From: Bradyrhizobium lupini
GTDB taxonomy: Bacteria; Pseudomonadota; Alphaproteobacteria; Rhizobiales; Xanthobacteraceae
Direction of reading: 5' to 3'
Assembly: GCF_040939785.1 (NCBI RefSeq)
Contig: NZ_CP162553.1
Coordinates: 7,459,001 to 7,523,000, forward strand
DNA length: 64,000 nucleotides
Numbering within the stretch: position 1 is the first letter of the stretch; each line of letters begins with the position of its first letter. Both the position numbers and the translations under genes were made by a program. Positions 21,407 to 30,082 of this stretch are shown here, in pieces. The notes under the pieces are model-generated. The model was given only the letters and a program-made list of their open reading frames with translations. It did not search any database and had not been told where the DNA came from.

Positions 21407-22995
21407 ATGATGTTCAGGATAGTGGCGATCATCGCGGGTTTGGGGCTGGCACTGGTGGCCTCGGCGGAGGCCCAGACGCCGCGCAAGGGCGGAACCATCC
21501 GCATGACCGCGCCTTATGGCTCGAGCTTCACCAGCCTGGACATTCTTACCACGCAGCGCGCCCAGGACGAGATCTACGCCAAGGCGCTGCACCGGTCGCT
21601 CTACATCTGGAATTCCACGGAAGGCAAGCCGGTTCTGGAGCTTGCCAAGGAGGACGTCGTCTCGGGCGGAGGCCTCGTTCATACCTTCAAGCTGCGCGAC
21701 GACGCCTATTTCCACAACGGCCGCAAGATGACGGCCGACGACATCATCTGGACCTACAACCGCATCATGGACGGCACCAAGGCTTATCCCGGTGCGCGCT
21801 ATGTCCGCGTGATCGAGGGCGCGGCGGCGGTCGAGAAGGGCCAGGCCAAGGAGATCTCCGGCCTGAAGAAAATCGACGACTTTACCTTCGAGATGAAGCT
21901 GACCGAGAAGGTCGATCCAGGTTTCTACTTCTGGAACGCGATCACGTCGATCTATCCCGCCGACGAGGCCGCCAAGGAGAGCTTTCTCCAGAAGCCGATC
22001 GGTCTTGGACCCTTCAAATTCGTCGAGCACGTGCCGGGGTCGCGCATCGTTCTGGAGCGCTGGGATCGGTTCTACAAGCCCGGCAAGCCCTACGCTGACA
22101 AGATCATTGTGTCGGTCATGGGGAGGCCGCGGCACGCGATGTCGCCTTCCGCAACAAGGAGATCGACACCTCGGTGCTGGGACCGGCGCAATATGTCGCC
22201 TATCAGAACGACGCCGACCTCAAGGGCACGGTCGTGGAAGTCGCCGAGGTCTTCACCCGCTACATGGGGATGAATCCCGCGTTCAAGCCGTTCGCCGACA
22301 AGCGGGTCCGGCAGGCGATCAACTACGCGATCGACACCGACCTGATCATCAACAAGCTGGTCAAGGGCAAGGCCTACCGGGCCACCAGCTGGCTGCCGCT
22401 CACCTCTACCGCCTACGACAAGGCCATGAAGCCCTACGCCTTCGATCCCGCCAAGGCCAAGCAGCTGCTCGCCGACGCCGGCTATCCCTCAGGCTTCGAA
22501 TTCGAATGGACCACCAGCCAGAACGAGAGCTGGGGTCTGCCGATCGTCTCGGCCGTGATCCCGATGCTGGACAGGGTGGGCATCAAGGCCAAGGTCAAGC
22601 AGGTCGAGACCGCGGTGCTGGCGGAGGTGGTTCGCAGCGGCGACTACCAGGCCTTTGTCTATTCGCAGGCGACCGGACCCGATCCGCAGGCCGCCCTCAA
22701 ATGCTTCCACTCATCGACACCGCAGTCGGCCTGCAACTACATGAACTTCAAGAATGCCGAGTTCGACAAGCTGATCGACGAGGCGGGGCAGTCCGATGAC
22801 GCTGCAAAGCGTACCCAGCTGCTGCAGAAGGCCAATGCTGTTCTCTACGAAGAGGCGCCGGTCTGGTTCTTCAACTACAACAAGGCGGTCATGGCCGTGC
22901 AGCCGTGGCTCAAGGGGGTTCAGCTGAATGCGACCGAACTGACCCATCAGAACGTCGAAGACCTCTGGGTCGACGAGACCTCGCCCGCGAAGTGA
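21407..22995 (+). CDS. ABC transporter substrate-binding protein, family 5, one-base frameshift near 22121
   Basis: Periplasmic binding protein of a peptide/opine/nickel-type ABC importer. A signal peptide (MMFRIVAIIAGLGLALVASAEAQ) precedes the SBP_bac_5 fold (KDDAYFHNGRKMTADDIIWTYNRIM-like and NPAFKPFADKRVRQAINYAID segments). The frame breaks after IIVSVMG: four G where five are needed; adding one gives EAAARDVAFRNKEIDTSVLGPAQYV and 529 residues. Start is the ATG at 21407 or 21410 behind GGAGGG. It is the first gene of a five-gene operon with two permeases and two ATPases. Substrate not determinable. Confidence 0.9.
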
Positions 22996-23009
22996 CACGC
23001 GCTCTCGCG

Positions 23010-23040
23010 CTCCCTCCGTCGCCATGAACGACGGAGGGAG
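23010..23040 (+). promoter_or_regulatory. Intergenic stem-loop between binding-protein and permease genes
   Basis: A perfect 12-bp inverted repeat (CTCCCTCCGTCG / CGACGGAGGGAG) with a 7-base loop lies between the binding-protein stop and the permease start. No U-run follows, so it is not a simple terminator. Such hairpins often protect the upstream binding-protein mRNA from 3' decay, giving more binding protein than permease. The right arm contains GGAGGGAG, a ribosome-binding-like sequence that would be hidden in the stem. Confidence 0.7.
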
Positions 23041-23055
23041 AGAGGAAAAGTGCCG

Positions 23056-23979
23056 ATGCTCTCCTTCCTGTTCCGCCGCCTGCTGCAGACCATTCCGACC
23101 GTGCTCGCAGTGGTGGCTCTGGTGTTCGTGCTGTTCAGCGTCGTTCCCGGCAGCATCGTCTCGTCGATGAGCGACGATGCCGATCCGCAGGTCGAGCTGC
23201 GCATGAAGAAGCAGCTCGGGCTCGACGATCCCGTCTATGTCCGCTTCGGCGCCTACATCGCCAAGCTTGCGACCGGTGATTTCGGAACGTCGTTCCGGAC
23301 GCGCGAGCCTGTGACGTTCATGATCGCCAAGCGGATATGGCCGACGCTCCAGCTCATCTTCACCGCCATGGCGTTTTCCGTCGTGATCGGTGTTCCCCTG
23401 GGTTTCATCGCCGCGCTGAAGCCGGGGGGTATCGTCGACACGCTGGCCATGGTCGTGGCGGTATCAGGCCTTTCGATCGCCAAATTCTGGCTCGGACTGG
23501 TGCTGATGTACTTGTTCGCGTTGAAGCTCGGCTGGCTGCCGAGTTTCGGCTATGGCGATGGCGGACTGAAATATCTGATCCTCCCGGCCGTGACGCTCGG
23601 CGTCTCGCCGATGGCGCTGTTCGCGCGGACGACACGCGCCGCGGTCCTCGAGATCATGACCGCGGATTTCGTCCGCACCGCGCGCTCCAAGGGCATGAGC
23701 GAGACCCGAGTCGTGAAGTGGCATGTAATGCGCAACGCGCTTGTCATCATTCTCACCACCGTCGGCCTGCAGTTCGGCGGGCTGATGGGGCAGGCGGTCG
23801 TGGTCGAGAAACTGTACTCCTGGCCGGGCATCGGCTCGCTGCTGGTCGACAGTGTCCTGCAGCGCGACATTCCGGCCGTCCAGGGCTCCATTCTTGTCGT
23901 GGTGCTGTCCTTTCTCGCTATCAATCTGCTGATCGACGTGCTCTACGGCGTGATCGATCCCAGGATCAGATACGCATGA
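23056..23979 (+). CDS. ABC transporter permease (DppB/OppB type)
   Basis: Inner-membrane permease of the peptide-type importer. The roughly 307-residue product begins MLSFLFRRLLQTIPTVLAVVALVFVLFSVVPG, the usual DppB N terminus, and has the EAA-loop region ADFVRTARSKGMSETRVVKWHVMRNALV and the C-terminal DVLYGVIDPRIRYA. The ATG at 23056 has AGAGG about 10 bases upstream; a GTG at 23050 is an alternative. Its stop overlaps the next permease gene by ATGA. Confidence 0.93.
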   Translation: MLSFLFRRLLQTIPTVLAVVALVFVLFSVVPGSIVSSMSDDADPQVELRMKKQLGLDDPVYVRFGAYIAKLATGDFGTSFRTREPVTFMIAKRIWPTLQLIFTAMAFSVVIGVPLGFIAALKPGGIVDTLAMVVAVSGLSIAKFWLGLVLMYLFALKLGWLPSFGYGDGGLKYLILPAVTLGVSPMALFARTTRAAVLEIMTADFVRTARSKGMSETRVVKWHVMRNALVIILTTVGLQFGGLMGQAVVVEKLYSWPGIGSLLVDSVLQRDIPAVQGSILVVVLSFLAINLLIDVLYGVIDPRIRYA

Positions 23980-24797
23980 AGCTCCGCGCCAATCTCATCA
24001 TCGGTGGCGCGCTGTTCGCGCTTGCGATCCTGGTCGGCCTGCTCGCGCCATGGCTGGCGCATACCGATCCTGTCCTGGACGCCAATCTGCTCAACGCGGA
24101 AGAGCCTCCGAGCTGGACTTGGTGGTTCGGCACCGACGACCAAGGCCGCGACATCTATTCCCGCGTCGTCTATGGCGCGCGGGTTTCGCTGACGGTCGGC
24201 ATCGTCTCGCAGCTCATCAATAGCGTCATCGGCGTCGCGTTGGGCCTGAGCGCCGGCTATTGGGGCGGCTGGTGGGACGATGTCGTCAACGGCCTGACCA
24301 ATCTCATGCTCGCGATCCCCTCGCTGATCTTCGCGTTGGCCATCATGGCGGTGCTCGGTCCCGGCCTGACCAGCCTGCTGATCGCACTCGGCTTGACCAA
24401 CTGGTCCTTCACGTGCCGGATCGCGCGGGCCTCGGCGCTGTCGCTGAGGAGCAAGGGCTATGTGCAGGCCGCGACCGTGCTCGGCTACGGCGATCTCCGC
24501 ATCATGATCACGCAGCTGCTGCCGAACATGCTAGGGCCGATCGTCGTCATCGGCACGCTCGGCATGGGCAGCGCGGTCTTGTCCGAAGCCGCGTTGTCGT
24601 TCCTCGGCCTCGGCGTCCGCCCGCCGTTTCCGAGCTGGGGCAGCATGTTGTCGGATGCCCGCGATCAGATCACGACCGCGCCGTGGCTCTCGGTGTTTCC
24701 CGGCCTTGCGATCTTCCTGACGGTGCTCGGCCTCAATCTGCTCGGTGACGGCCTGCGCGACATTCTCGATCCGCAATCGCGGAGCCGGCGCACATGA
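23976..24797 (+). CDS. ABC transporter permease (DppC/OppC type)
   Basis: Second permease of the peptide-type importer. The 273-residue product contains WWFGTDDQGRDIYSRVVYGARVSLTVG, the DppC signature, the EAA-like loop KGYVQAATVLGYGDLRIMITQLLPNML and FLGLGVRPPFPSWGSMLSDAR. ATGA overlaps at both ends (with the upstream permease and the downstream ATPase) show tight operon coupling. Confidence 0.93.
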   Translation: MKLRANLIIGGALFALAILVGLLAPWLAHTDPVLDANLLNAEEPPSWTWWFGTDDQGRDIYSRVVYGARVSLTVGIVSQLINSVIGVALGLSAGYWGGWWDDVVNGLTNLMLAIPSLIFALAIMAVLGPGLTSLLIALGLTNWSFTCRIARASALSLRSKGYVQAATVLGYGDLRIMITQLLPNMLGPIVVIGTLGMGSAVLSEAALSFLGLGVRPPFPSWGSMLSDARDQITTAPWLSVFPGLAIFLTVLGLNLLGDGLRDILDPQSRSRRT

Positions 24798-25774
24798 CCC
24801 GCACGCCGCTGATCGAAGTCGAGGATTTGCGTATCGATCTCGACGATGGATCGCGGCGCGTTGCGGCGGCCGAGGGCATTTCATTCCGCATCGATCGCGG
24901 CGAGACGTTCGGCCTTGTCGGCGAATCCGGCTGCGGCAAAAGCATCACGGCGCTGGCCTTGATCGGCCTGTTGCGGCAGCCGTTGTCGATCGGCGGCGGT
25001 GTCATCCGGTTTGAGGGACGGGAGATCCAGCACCTTTCAGCCGCCAGGCAACGGGATCTGCGCGGCAATCGCATCGCCATGATCTTCCAGGAGCCGATGA
25101 CGGCGCTCAACCCGGTCTCGCCGGTGGGCCGGCAGATCGCCGAGATGTTCGTGCTGCACAAGGGCAAGAGCTGGCGGGAAGCCGATAGACTGGCGGTCGA
25201 GGCGCTGGCGAGCGTGCGCGTTCCCGCCCCGGAGCGGCGCGTGAAGGATTACCCGCACCAGCTGTCCGGCGGCATGCGCCAGCGGGTGATGATCGCCATC
25301 GCGCTCGCTTGCGGTCCGGATCTCCTGATCGCCGACGAGCCGACCACGGCGCTCGACGTTACCGTGCAAGCCGAAATCATCGAGCTGATGCGGAATCTGT
25401 GTGCCGAGCGGGGAACCGCAATCCTGATGATCAGCCACGATCTGGGGCTGGTCGCCAATGTCTGCCGCCGCGTGGCCGTGATGTATGCCGGCCGCATCGT
25501 CGAGGAGCGCGGCTCGGCCGATATTTTCCGGGCACCCTCGCACCCCTATACGCGAGGCCTGGTTGCCTCGCTGCCGCGGCTCGGCAGTCGCGCAGCGCTT
25601 GGCCGCAGCCGCCTGACGGAGATCGCGGGTGTGGTCCCGGCCATCACGAATTTCCCCAACGGCTGCCGGTTCAATCCGCGTTGCGCGCAGGCGACCGATA
25701 TTTGCCGGACCACCCCGCCGGAAGCGGATTTGCTGGACGCCGGCGGCCTGGTCAGGTGTCACCACCATGCATGA
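24794..25774 (+). CDS. ABC transporter ATP-binding protein (DppD/OppD type)
   Basis: First ATPase of the importer. The 326-residue product has Walker A ([12 protein letters not shown]), signature (LSGGMRQRV), Walker B ([12 protein letters not shown]) and the switch histidine ([12 protein letters not shown]). The C terminus carries the oligopeptide-type tail with cysteines ([16 protein letters not shown]). It overlaps both neighbours by a few bases. Confidence 0.93.
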   Translation: MTRTPLIEVEDLRIDLDDGSRRVAAAEGISFRIDRGETFGLVGESGCGKSITALALIGLLRQPLSIGGGVIRFEGREIQHLSAARQRDLRGNRIAMIFQEPMTALNPVSPVGRQIAEMFVLHKGKSWREADRLAVEALASVRVPAPERRVKDYPHQLSGGMRQRVMIAIALACGPDLLIADEPTTALDVTVQAEIIELMRNLCAERGTAILMISHDLGLVANVCRRVAVMYAGRIVEERGSADIFRAPSHPYTRGLVASLPRLGSRAALGRSRLTEIAGVVPAITNFPNGCRFNPRCAQATDICRTTPPEADLLDAGGLVRCHHHA

Positions 25775-26909
25775 GCCGCAAGCTAGTTTGGTTGAAACAC
25801 GGCCGGACGACGATGTCATTCTCAGCGTCAGAGATCTCGCGGTCCATTTTCCGCTCGGAGGCGGCCTGCTCGGGCGCGGCCGGCGGCTGCTCCGTGCCGT
25901 CGACGGCGTCGATCTCACCCTGAAGCGGGGCGAATGCCTCGGCCTCGTCGGCGAGTCCGGCTCCGGCAAGTCGACGGTCGCATTGTCGATCCTTGGCCTC
26001 GTGACCCCGACGCGCGGCCGCATCGTGCTGGACGGACAGGACGTGACCAACCGACCATCCGGCGATCGGAAGGCGCTGGCCCGCATCGTGCAGATCGTGT
26101 TTCAGGATCCCTACGCCTCGCTCAATCCGCGCCAGACCGTTCGCCGCACGCTGGAAGATCCCCTGCGCGTGCATGGCGTCACGGCCAAGAGCGAGATCGA
26201 GGACCGCGTCGCGAAGATGCTGCGGCATGTGGGCCTGCGGCCGGAGCAGGCCGACCGCTACCCGCATGAATTCTCAGGCGGCCAGCGCCAGCGCATCGGC
26301 ATTGCGCGTGCGCTGATCCTCAATCCGAAGATCGTCATCTGCGATGAACCGGTCTCGGCGCTCGACGTCTCGATCCGCGCCCAGATCATCAATCTGCTGC
26401 TGGAATTGAAGGAAACGCTCGGCCTCTCCTACATCATGATCAGCCACGATCTCGGCGTCGTCGAACACATGAGCGACAAGGTCGCCGTGATGTATCTCGG
26501 CCGCATCGTCGAGAACGGCCACTGGCGCGAGATCTTCGAACGGCCCGCGCACCCCTATACGCAAGCCCTGATCGCCGCCATCCCCGATCCCTTGCGCCAT
26601 GCACCGCTGGCAACGACAGGCGGCGACCTTCCCAATCCGCTCAATCCGCCGAACGGATGCGCCTTCAGCCCGCGGTGCCGTTATGCGGAAGCTGTGTGTC
26701 GGAGCGAGCCGGGGCCTGTGCTGGAGACGCGAGCCGACGGGCACGCGGTGAGGTGTTGGCGGAGTGAAGAGATTGGTGCAGCGAGCGTCGCTCTATCTCC
26801 GTTACCCTCCGTGCCGGTCGAGCCTATCGTCTGCCACCAACCAGACGAGGGCGGCGATTCGCTATCGAGTTCTCCGCCGGCAGCGCACGCAGCCACGCGC
26901 GAAAACTGA
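25767..26909 (+). CDS. ABC transporter ATP-binding protein (DppF/OppF type)
   Basis: Second ATPase of the importer. Walker A (GESGSGKSTVAL), signature (FSGGQRQRI), Walker B (IVICDEPVSALD), MISHDLGVVEHM and the cysteine tail (NGCAFSPRCRYAEAVC) are clear. The product of 380 residues ends with about 50 low-complexity residues after AVRCWRS that are not family-like and that run 86 bases into the convergent LysR gene. The start ATG at 25767 overlaps the preceding stop. Confidence 0.92.
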   Translation: MHEPQASLVETRPDDDVILSVRDLAVHFPLGGGLLGRGRRLLRAVDGVDLTLKRGECLGLVGESGSGKSTVALSILGLVTPTRGRIVLDGQDVTNRPSGDRKALARIVQIVFQDPYASLNPRQTVRRTLEDPLRVHGVTAKSEIEDRVAKMLRHVGLRPEQADRYPHEFSGGQRQRIGIARALILNPKIVICDEPVSALDVSIRAQIINLLLELKETLGLSYIMISHDLGVVEHMSDKVAVMYLGRIVENGHWREIFERPAHPYTQALIAAIPDPLRHAPLATTGGDLPNPLNPPNGCAFSPRCRYAEAVCRSEPGPVLETRADGHAVRCWRSEEIGAASVALSPLPSVPVEPIVCHQPDEGGDSLSSSPPAAHAATREN

Positions 26910-27447
26910 CGATCTCCGGGCAATCCGCGGTGCCTTCAGGCGCAACCAGCCAATCGCCCAAACCCGATCCCTCATCGATCCGGTCGCAGCGATAGCCGGG
27001 ATGGTGGCCGAGGCCGCGGGCGAGCAGCAGGTCGACCTTGCCCTCGACCAATTCGTGCAGGCCGGCCGGATGCAGCACCCGCAAGCCGATCTCCGCATGC
27101 GTGCTGCGAAACGCCGCGAGGTCGAGGCGGCGGAGGTCGAAGCCGCCATGGATGCCCAATTGCAGCAGCACCGCACCTGCCGGTTTCAATTGCGAGGTCG
27201 CCTCCGCAATGTGGCGAAAGCCTTCGGAGACCCCAGGCAGATAGGTCTGACCGGCGACGGTGAGGACGAGCTGCTTATGCAGCCGCTCGAAGAGCTGCAC
27301 GCCGAGGCGCGCCTCCAGCGCCTTCACCTGCTGCCCCACGGCGGCGGGCGTCACGTGCAGCTCGTGCGCGGCCAGTTTGAAGCTGAGATGCCGCGCGGCG
27401 GCCTCGAAGGCGCGCAGCGCGTTGAGTGGGGGAAGGGCGTAGGTCAT
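26824..27447 (-). CDS. LysR family regulator, GcvA-like, internally shortened
   Basis: The N terminus is a normal LysR helix-turn-helix (PPLNALRAFEAAARHLSFKLAAHELHVTPAAVGQQVKALEARLG). The full product is only 207 residues against about 300 for the family. The first half of the effector domain reaches HHPGYRCDRID, then jumps straight to LGDWLVAPEGTADCPEIVSFRAWL, which belongs near the C terminus. About 100 residues of the sensor domain appear to be missing in frame. It is divergent from the RidA gene, as a local regulator would be. It may still bind DNA but probably cannot sense a ligand normally. Confidence 0.8.
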   Translation of the reverse strand: MTYALPPLNALRAFEAAARHLSFKLAAHELHVTPAAVGQQVKALEARLGVQLFERLHKQLVLTVAGQTYLPGVSEGFRHIAEATSQLKPAGAVLLQLGIHGGFDLRRLDLAAFRSTHAEIGLRVLHPAGLHELVEGKVDLLLARGLGHHPGYRCDRIDEGSGLGDWLVAPEGTADCPEIVSFRAWLRALPAENSIANRRPRLVGGRR

Positions 27448-27576
27448 CGGGCTCCATTTTGACACTGATGGGCTGTGGCCTTGCAATAGATTTTCTTGCG
27501 CTGAACCGCAGCAATGATGCTTTGCGGAGCGGTGATGGCGCCGGATACGGTCCGACCCGCAATCCGGAGAAACCTC

Positions 27577-27969
27577 GTGCCCCCGGCTCACCTCGTCAGC
27601 CACAATCCCGCAACAGTCCATGCGCCTGCCGGCGGCTACTGCATGGGACTTGAATTGACGCAGTATCGCCGCCTGTTGTTCATCAGCGGCCAGGTGCCGG
27701 AGAGACTCGACGGCACCGTGCCCGAAGGTTTCGAGGCGCAGTGCGAGCAGGCCTGGAGCAATTTGATCGAGGTGCTTGCTGCCGCCGGCCTTGGCATCGC
27801 GCATCTGGTCAAGGTCACCACGTTCCTGACTGACCGCAATCAACTCGTGACCAACCGCTCCATTCGTCGCGCGATGCTGGGCGAACACCAGCCTGCGCTG
27901 ACGGTCGTGATCGTCGAGACCGTCGACAGCAAATGGCTGCTGGAGATCGAGGCGATCGCCGCGGAGTGA
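27577..27969 (+). CDS. RidA family protein
   Basis: Small imine/enamine deaminase-type protein that protects against reactive 2-aminoacrylate, or a relative with a pathway-specific role. The core HNPATVHAPAGGYCMGLEL...LLFISGQVPERLDGTVPEGFEAQCEQAWSNLIEVLAAAGLGIAHLVKVTTFLTD is typical. I prefer a GTG start at 27577 because GGAGA lies six bases upstream and it gives 130 residues; in-frame ATGs at 27514 and 27535 would add unconserved residues. Confidence 0.85.
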   Translation: MPPAHLVSHNPATVHAPAGGYCMGLELTQYRRLLFISGQVPERLDGTVPEGFEAQCEQAWSNLIEVLAAAGLGIAHLVKVTTFLTDRNQLVTNRSIRRAMLGEHQPALTVVIVETVDSKWLLEIEAIAAE

Positions 27970-28010
27970 ACCAGCCGACTTTGCAATGAGCCAATCATAT
28001 CGGGTGTCCC

Positions 28011-28715
28011 ATGGCTGAGATCATCCATCCGTTTTACGAAGCGCATCGCGGTGCAATGGAGGCCGCCATGCGCGATCGGCTCGATTTGGCCGAAGCGATG
28101 TTGCGTGAGCGCGCGCAACTTTCCGAGATCGACGAGATAAGGCGCGAGGTGATGGACGAGTTCGAAGTCGTGCTCACCCAAATGCCCTATGTCGGCGGCG
28201 CGGCAAGCCGCATGAGCGATTTCTTCATGCGTCTGATGGGTTTTATGGCCATCAGCCGGGTGCTGCGGCGCCACGGCGTGCCGGTGCCTGTGATCGGCGA
28301 GATCGAGCGGGAAACCTACAAGGCGCAATTGCTCACCGCGCCTGAAGCGGAGCGTCTCGCCTCAGGGCGTCAATTCATGTCGCCGGAGAACCAGGCCTTG
28401 CTGCGAGAGCAGGCGGCAAGAAGCGCGACTGAAAGCCATCAGACCGAATTTCCGGAAGATTTCGTCTACGATTTCGTCGAGCCTGATACGGGTGACAGTT
28501 TTGAGTTCGGCATCAACTACAAGGCTTGCGGCTTCTGCAAACTCGCGGCGCGCCATGGCGACAAGGACATTTTGCCGAACATCTGCGGGCTCGATTTCGT
28601 TGCCTACGCAGCGCGAGGCATCCGGCTGGAAAGGACACAGACGTTAGCGGGCGGTGCGAGCCACTGCAATTTCCGGTTCTCGCGGCTTGCGCCGGATGAG
28701 AAAGCGGAGAGCTAA
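28011..28715 (+). CDS. L-2-amino-thiazoline-4-carboxylic acid hydrolase-like protein
   Basis: The 234-residue product matches the ATC-hydrolase family pattern in its C-terminal half: a Cys pair in YKACGFCKLAARHGDKDILPNICGLDFVAYAARGIRLERTQTLAGGASHCNFRF. Family members open the thiazoline ring of ATC on the way to L-cysteine, but many homologues are uncharacterised. No signal peptide is seen. It follows RidA by 41 bases, and the pair lies between two ABC transporters. Confidence 0.75.
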   Translation: MAEIIHPFYEAHRGAMEAAMRDRLDLAEAMLRERAQLSEIDEIRREVMDEFEVVLTQMPYVGGAASRMSDFFMRLMGFMAISRVLRRHGVPVPVIGEIERETYKAQLLTAPEAERLASGRQFMSPENQALLREQAARSATESHQTEFPEDFVYDFVEPDTGDSFEFGINYKACGFCKLAARHGDKDILPNICGLDFVAYAARGIRLERTQTLAGGASHCNFRFSRLAPDEKAES

Positions 28716-28771
28716 GCCGCGTTCTCATGCTCCGCGATCGAGGTGAGGCTGGATTGCCCCTGCTGTCACGT

Positions 28772-28851
28772 CGTCATTGCGAGCGCAGCGAAGCAATCCA
28801 GAATCTTTCCGCGGCGGCAGCCTGGATTGCTTCGCTGCGCTCGCAATGACG
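28772..28851. repeat. Perfect 30-bp inverted repeat with 20-bp loop (dispersed rhizobial element)
   Basis: Arms at 28772-28801 and 28822-28851 are exact reverse complements, so the element can form a long hairpin in DNA or RNA. Both strands translate to VIASAAKQS...GLLRCARND, a peptide I recall from spurious ORFs in Bradyrhizobium and relatives, so this is probably one copy of a dispersed palindromic element. It lies in the 326-base gap between the ATC-hydrolase-like gene and the convergent sugar permease, where I see no gene. Confidence 0.9.
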
Positions 28852-28995
28852 GAGTTTGGGGAGCGACCCTGAGCCCATCCGCGCCCGCTGCCACGATGAC
28901 ATCCTGCTCCTGTTTTGCCCGACGAGTCAAATGCCGCCACGGTCGCAGCTACACAATTTCGGGTTTTTGTAAGTCGTTGAATTCCCTCACAGTCT

Positions 28996-29021
28996 CTACT
29001 GTGCATGGGGTTGTTTTCGCG
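28996..29021 (-). repeat. 26-bp dispersed motif, copy A (3' of sugar ABC permease)
   Basis: On the minus strand this reads CGCGAAAACAACCCC followed by ATGCACAGTAG. The identical 26 bases occur on the plus strand at 42623-42648. Both copies lie just after a stop codon, on the coding strand of the gene they follow (20 bases after this permease, 4 bases after lolD). They could be parts of a larger dispersed element or a 3'-end processing signal. Confidence 0.85.
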
Positions 29022-29041
29022 CTTTTTGTTTTGAGGGGCGG

Positions 29042-30070
29042 CTATTCCACCGCTTTCTCCCTCAGCCGCTGCGCATAAACATTGATCACCAGCGCTGCCA
29101 GCAGGATCAGGCCGCGGATCAGGATTTTCAGGAAGCTGTCGATGTTGACGTGGTCGAGGCCGTTGTTGAGAACACCGAGAACGAAGAGACCGACGATGGT
29201 GTTGCCGATGCCGCCGCGGCCGCCGAACAGGCTGGTGCCGCCGACGACGACGGCAGCGATGGAGTCGAGCAGATAGGTGTCGAACTCGTTCTGCTGCGCG
29301 CTGCCGAAATGAGCGACACCGAGCATGCCGCCGATCCCGGAGCACACCGCCGAAATGACCATCACCGCGCCGAGGATGAGCTTGACGTTAAGGCCGGAAT
29401 ATTCGGCCGCCTCGCGGTTGCCGCCGACCATGTAGACGTAGCGGCCGAAGCGCGTGTAGGTCAGCACCAGATGTCCCAAGAGGAGCATGATCGCGGCGAC
29501 GATGACGATCCATGGGATGCCGCCGATCGATCCGGAGCCGAGCGTGGTGATCACGCCGGGCACCTTGTAGGCGATCTGGCCCCGCACCAGCAGCGCCGAG
29601 ATGCCGGCCGCGATCTGCATCATCGCCAAGGTCATGATGAAGGAGGGGATGCCGATCACGGTCAGTCCCAGCGCATTGACGAGGCCGAGAAACGCGCACA
29701 GCAAAATGGCCAGCAGGATCGCTGCGGCCCCGGGCAGGGGAATGTTGGGAATGTTGACGTAGGATTCCTGGAGCGTGAAGTAGGCGACCGCGATTCCGGT
29801 GACGTTGGCGATGCTGGCGATCGAGAGGTCGATCTCCGCGCAGAGGATCACGAAGGTGAGGCCGACGGCGATGATGCCTGTGACGGAGACCTGCGTCAGG
29901 ATGTTGCCGAGATTGTCCAGCGTCGCGAACGACGGACTGGCCAGCGCGAAGAAGCCGGACAGGAAGATCAGCGTCAGGAACGGGGCGATGTTGCGCATCT
30001 GCGAGCGCAGGAAGGGCGCAAGCCCTCGCGTCCGCTGCCCCGCCGCCAAAGCCGTGTCACTGCTTGCCAT
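29042..30070 (-). CDS. Sugar ABC transporter permease (RbsC type)
   Basis: Inner-membrane permease of a CUT2-type importer. The 342-residue product has about ten hydrophobic segments and the family motifs ILCAEIDLSIASIANVTG, GIPSFIMTLAMMQIAAGI, GGNREAAEYSGLNV and VVVGGTSLFGGRGGIGNTIVG. It is the last gene of the minus-strand operon binding protein - ATPase - permease. It starts 12 bases after the ATPase stop. Substrate unknown. Confidence 0.92.
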   Translation of the reverse strand: MASSDTALAAGQRTRGLAPFLRSQMRNIAPFLTLIFLSGFFALASPSFATLDNLGNILTQVSVTGIIAVGLTFVILCAEIDLSIASIANVTGIAVAYFTLQESYVNIPNIPLPGAAAILLAILLCAFLGLVNALGLTVIGIPSFIMTLAMMQIAAGISALLVRGQIAYKVPGVITTLGSGSIGGIPWIVIVAAIMLLLGHLVLTYTRFGRYVYMVGGNREAAEYSGLNVKLILGAVMVISAVCSGIGGMLGVAHFGSAQQNEFDTYLLDSIAAVVVGGTSLFGGRGGIGNTIVGLFVLGVLNNGLDHVNIDSFLKILIRGLILLAALVINVYAQRLREKAVE

Positions 30071-30082
30071 GGTGCTTCTCCG

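Noticed and set aside
28725..29345. Minus-strand ORF containing VIASAAKQS and GLLRCARND
   Set aside because: This is translation of the inverted repeat and of the wrong frame of the permease gene, not a protein gene.
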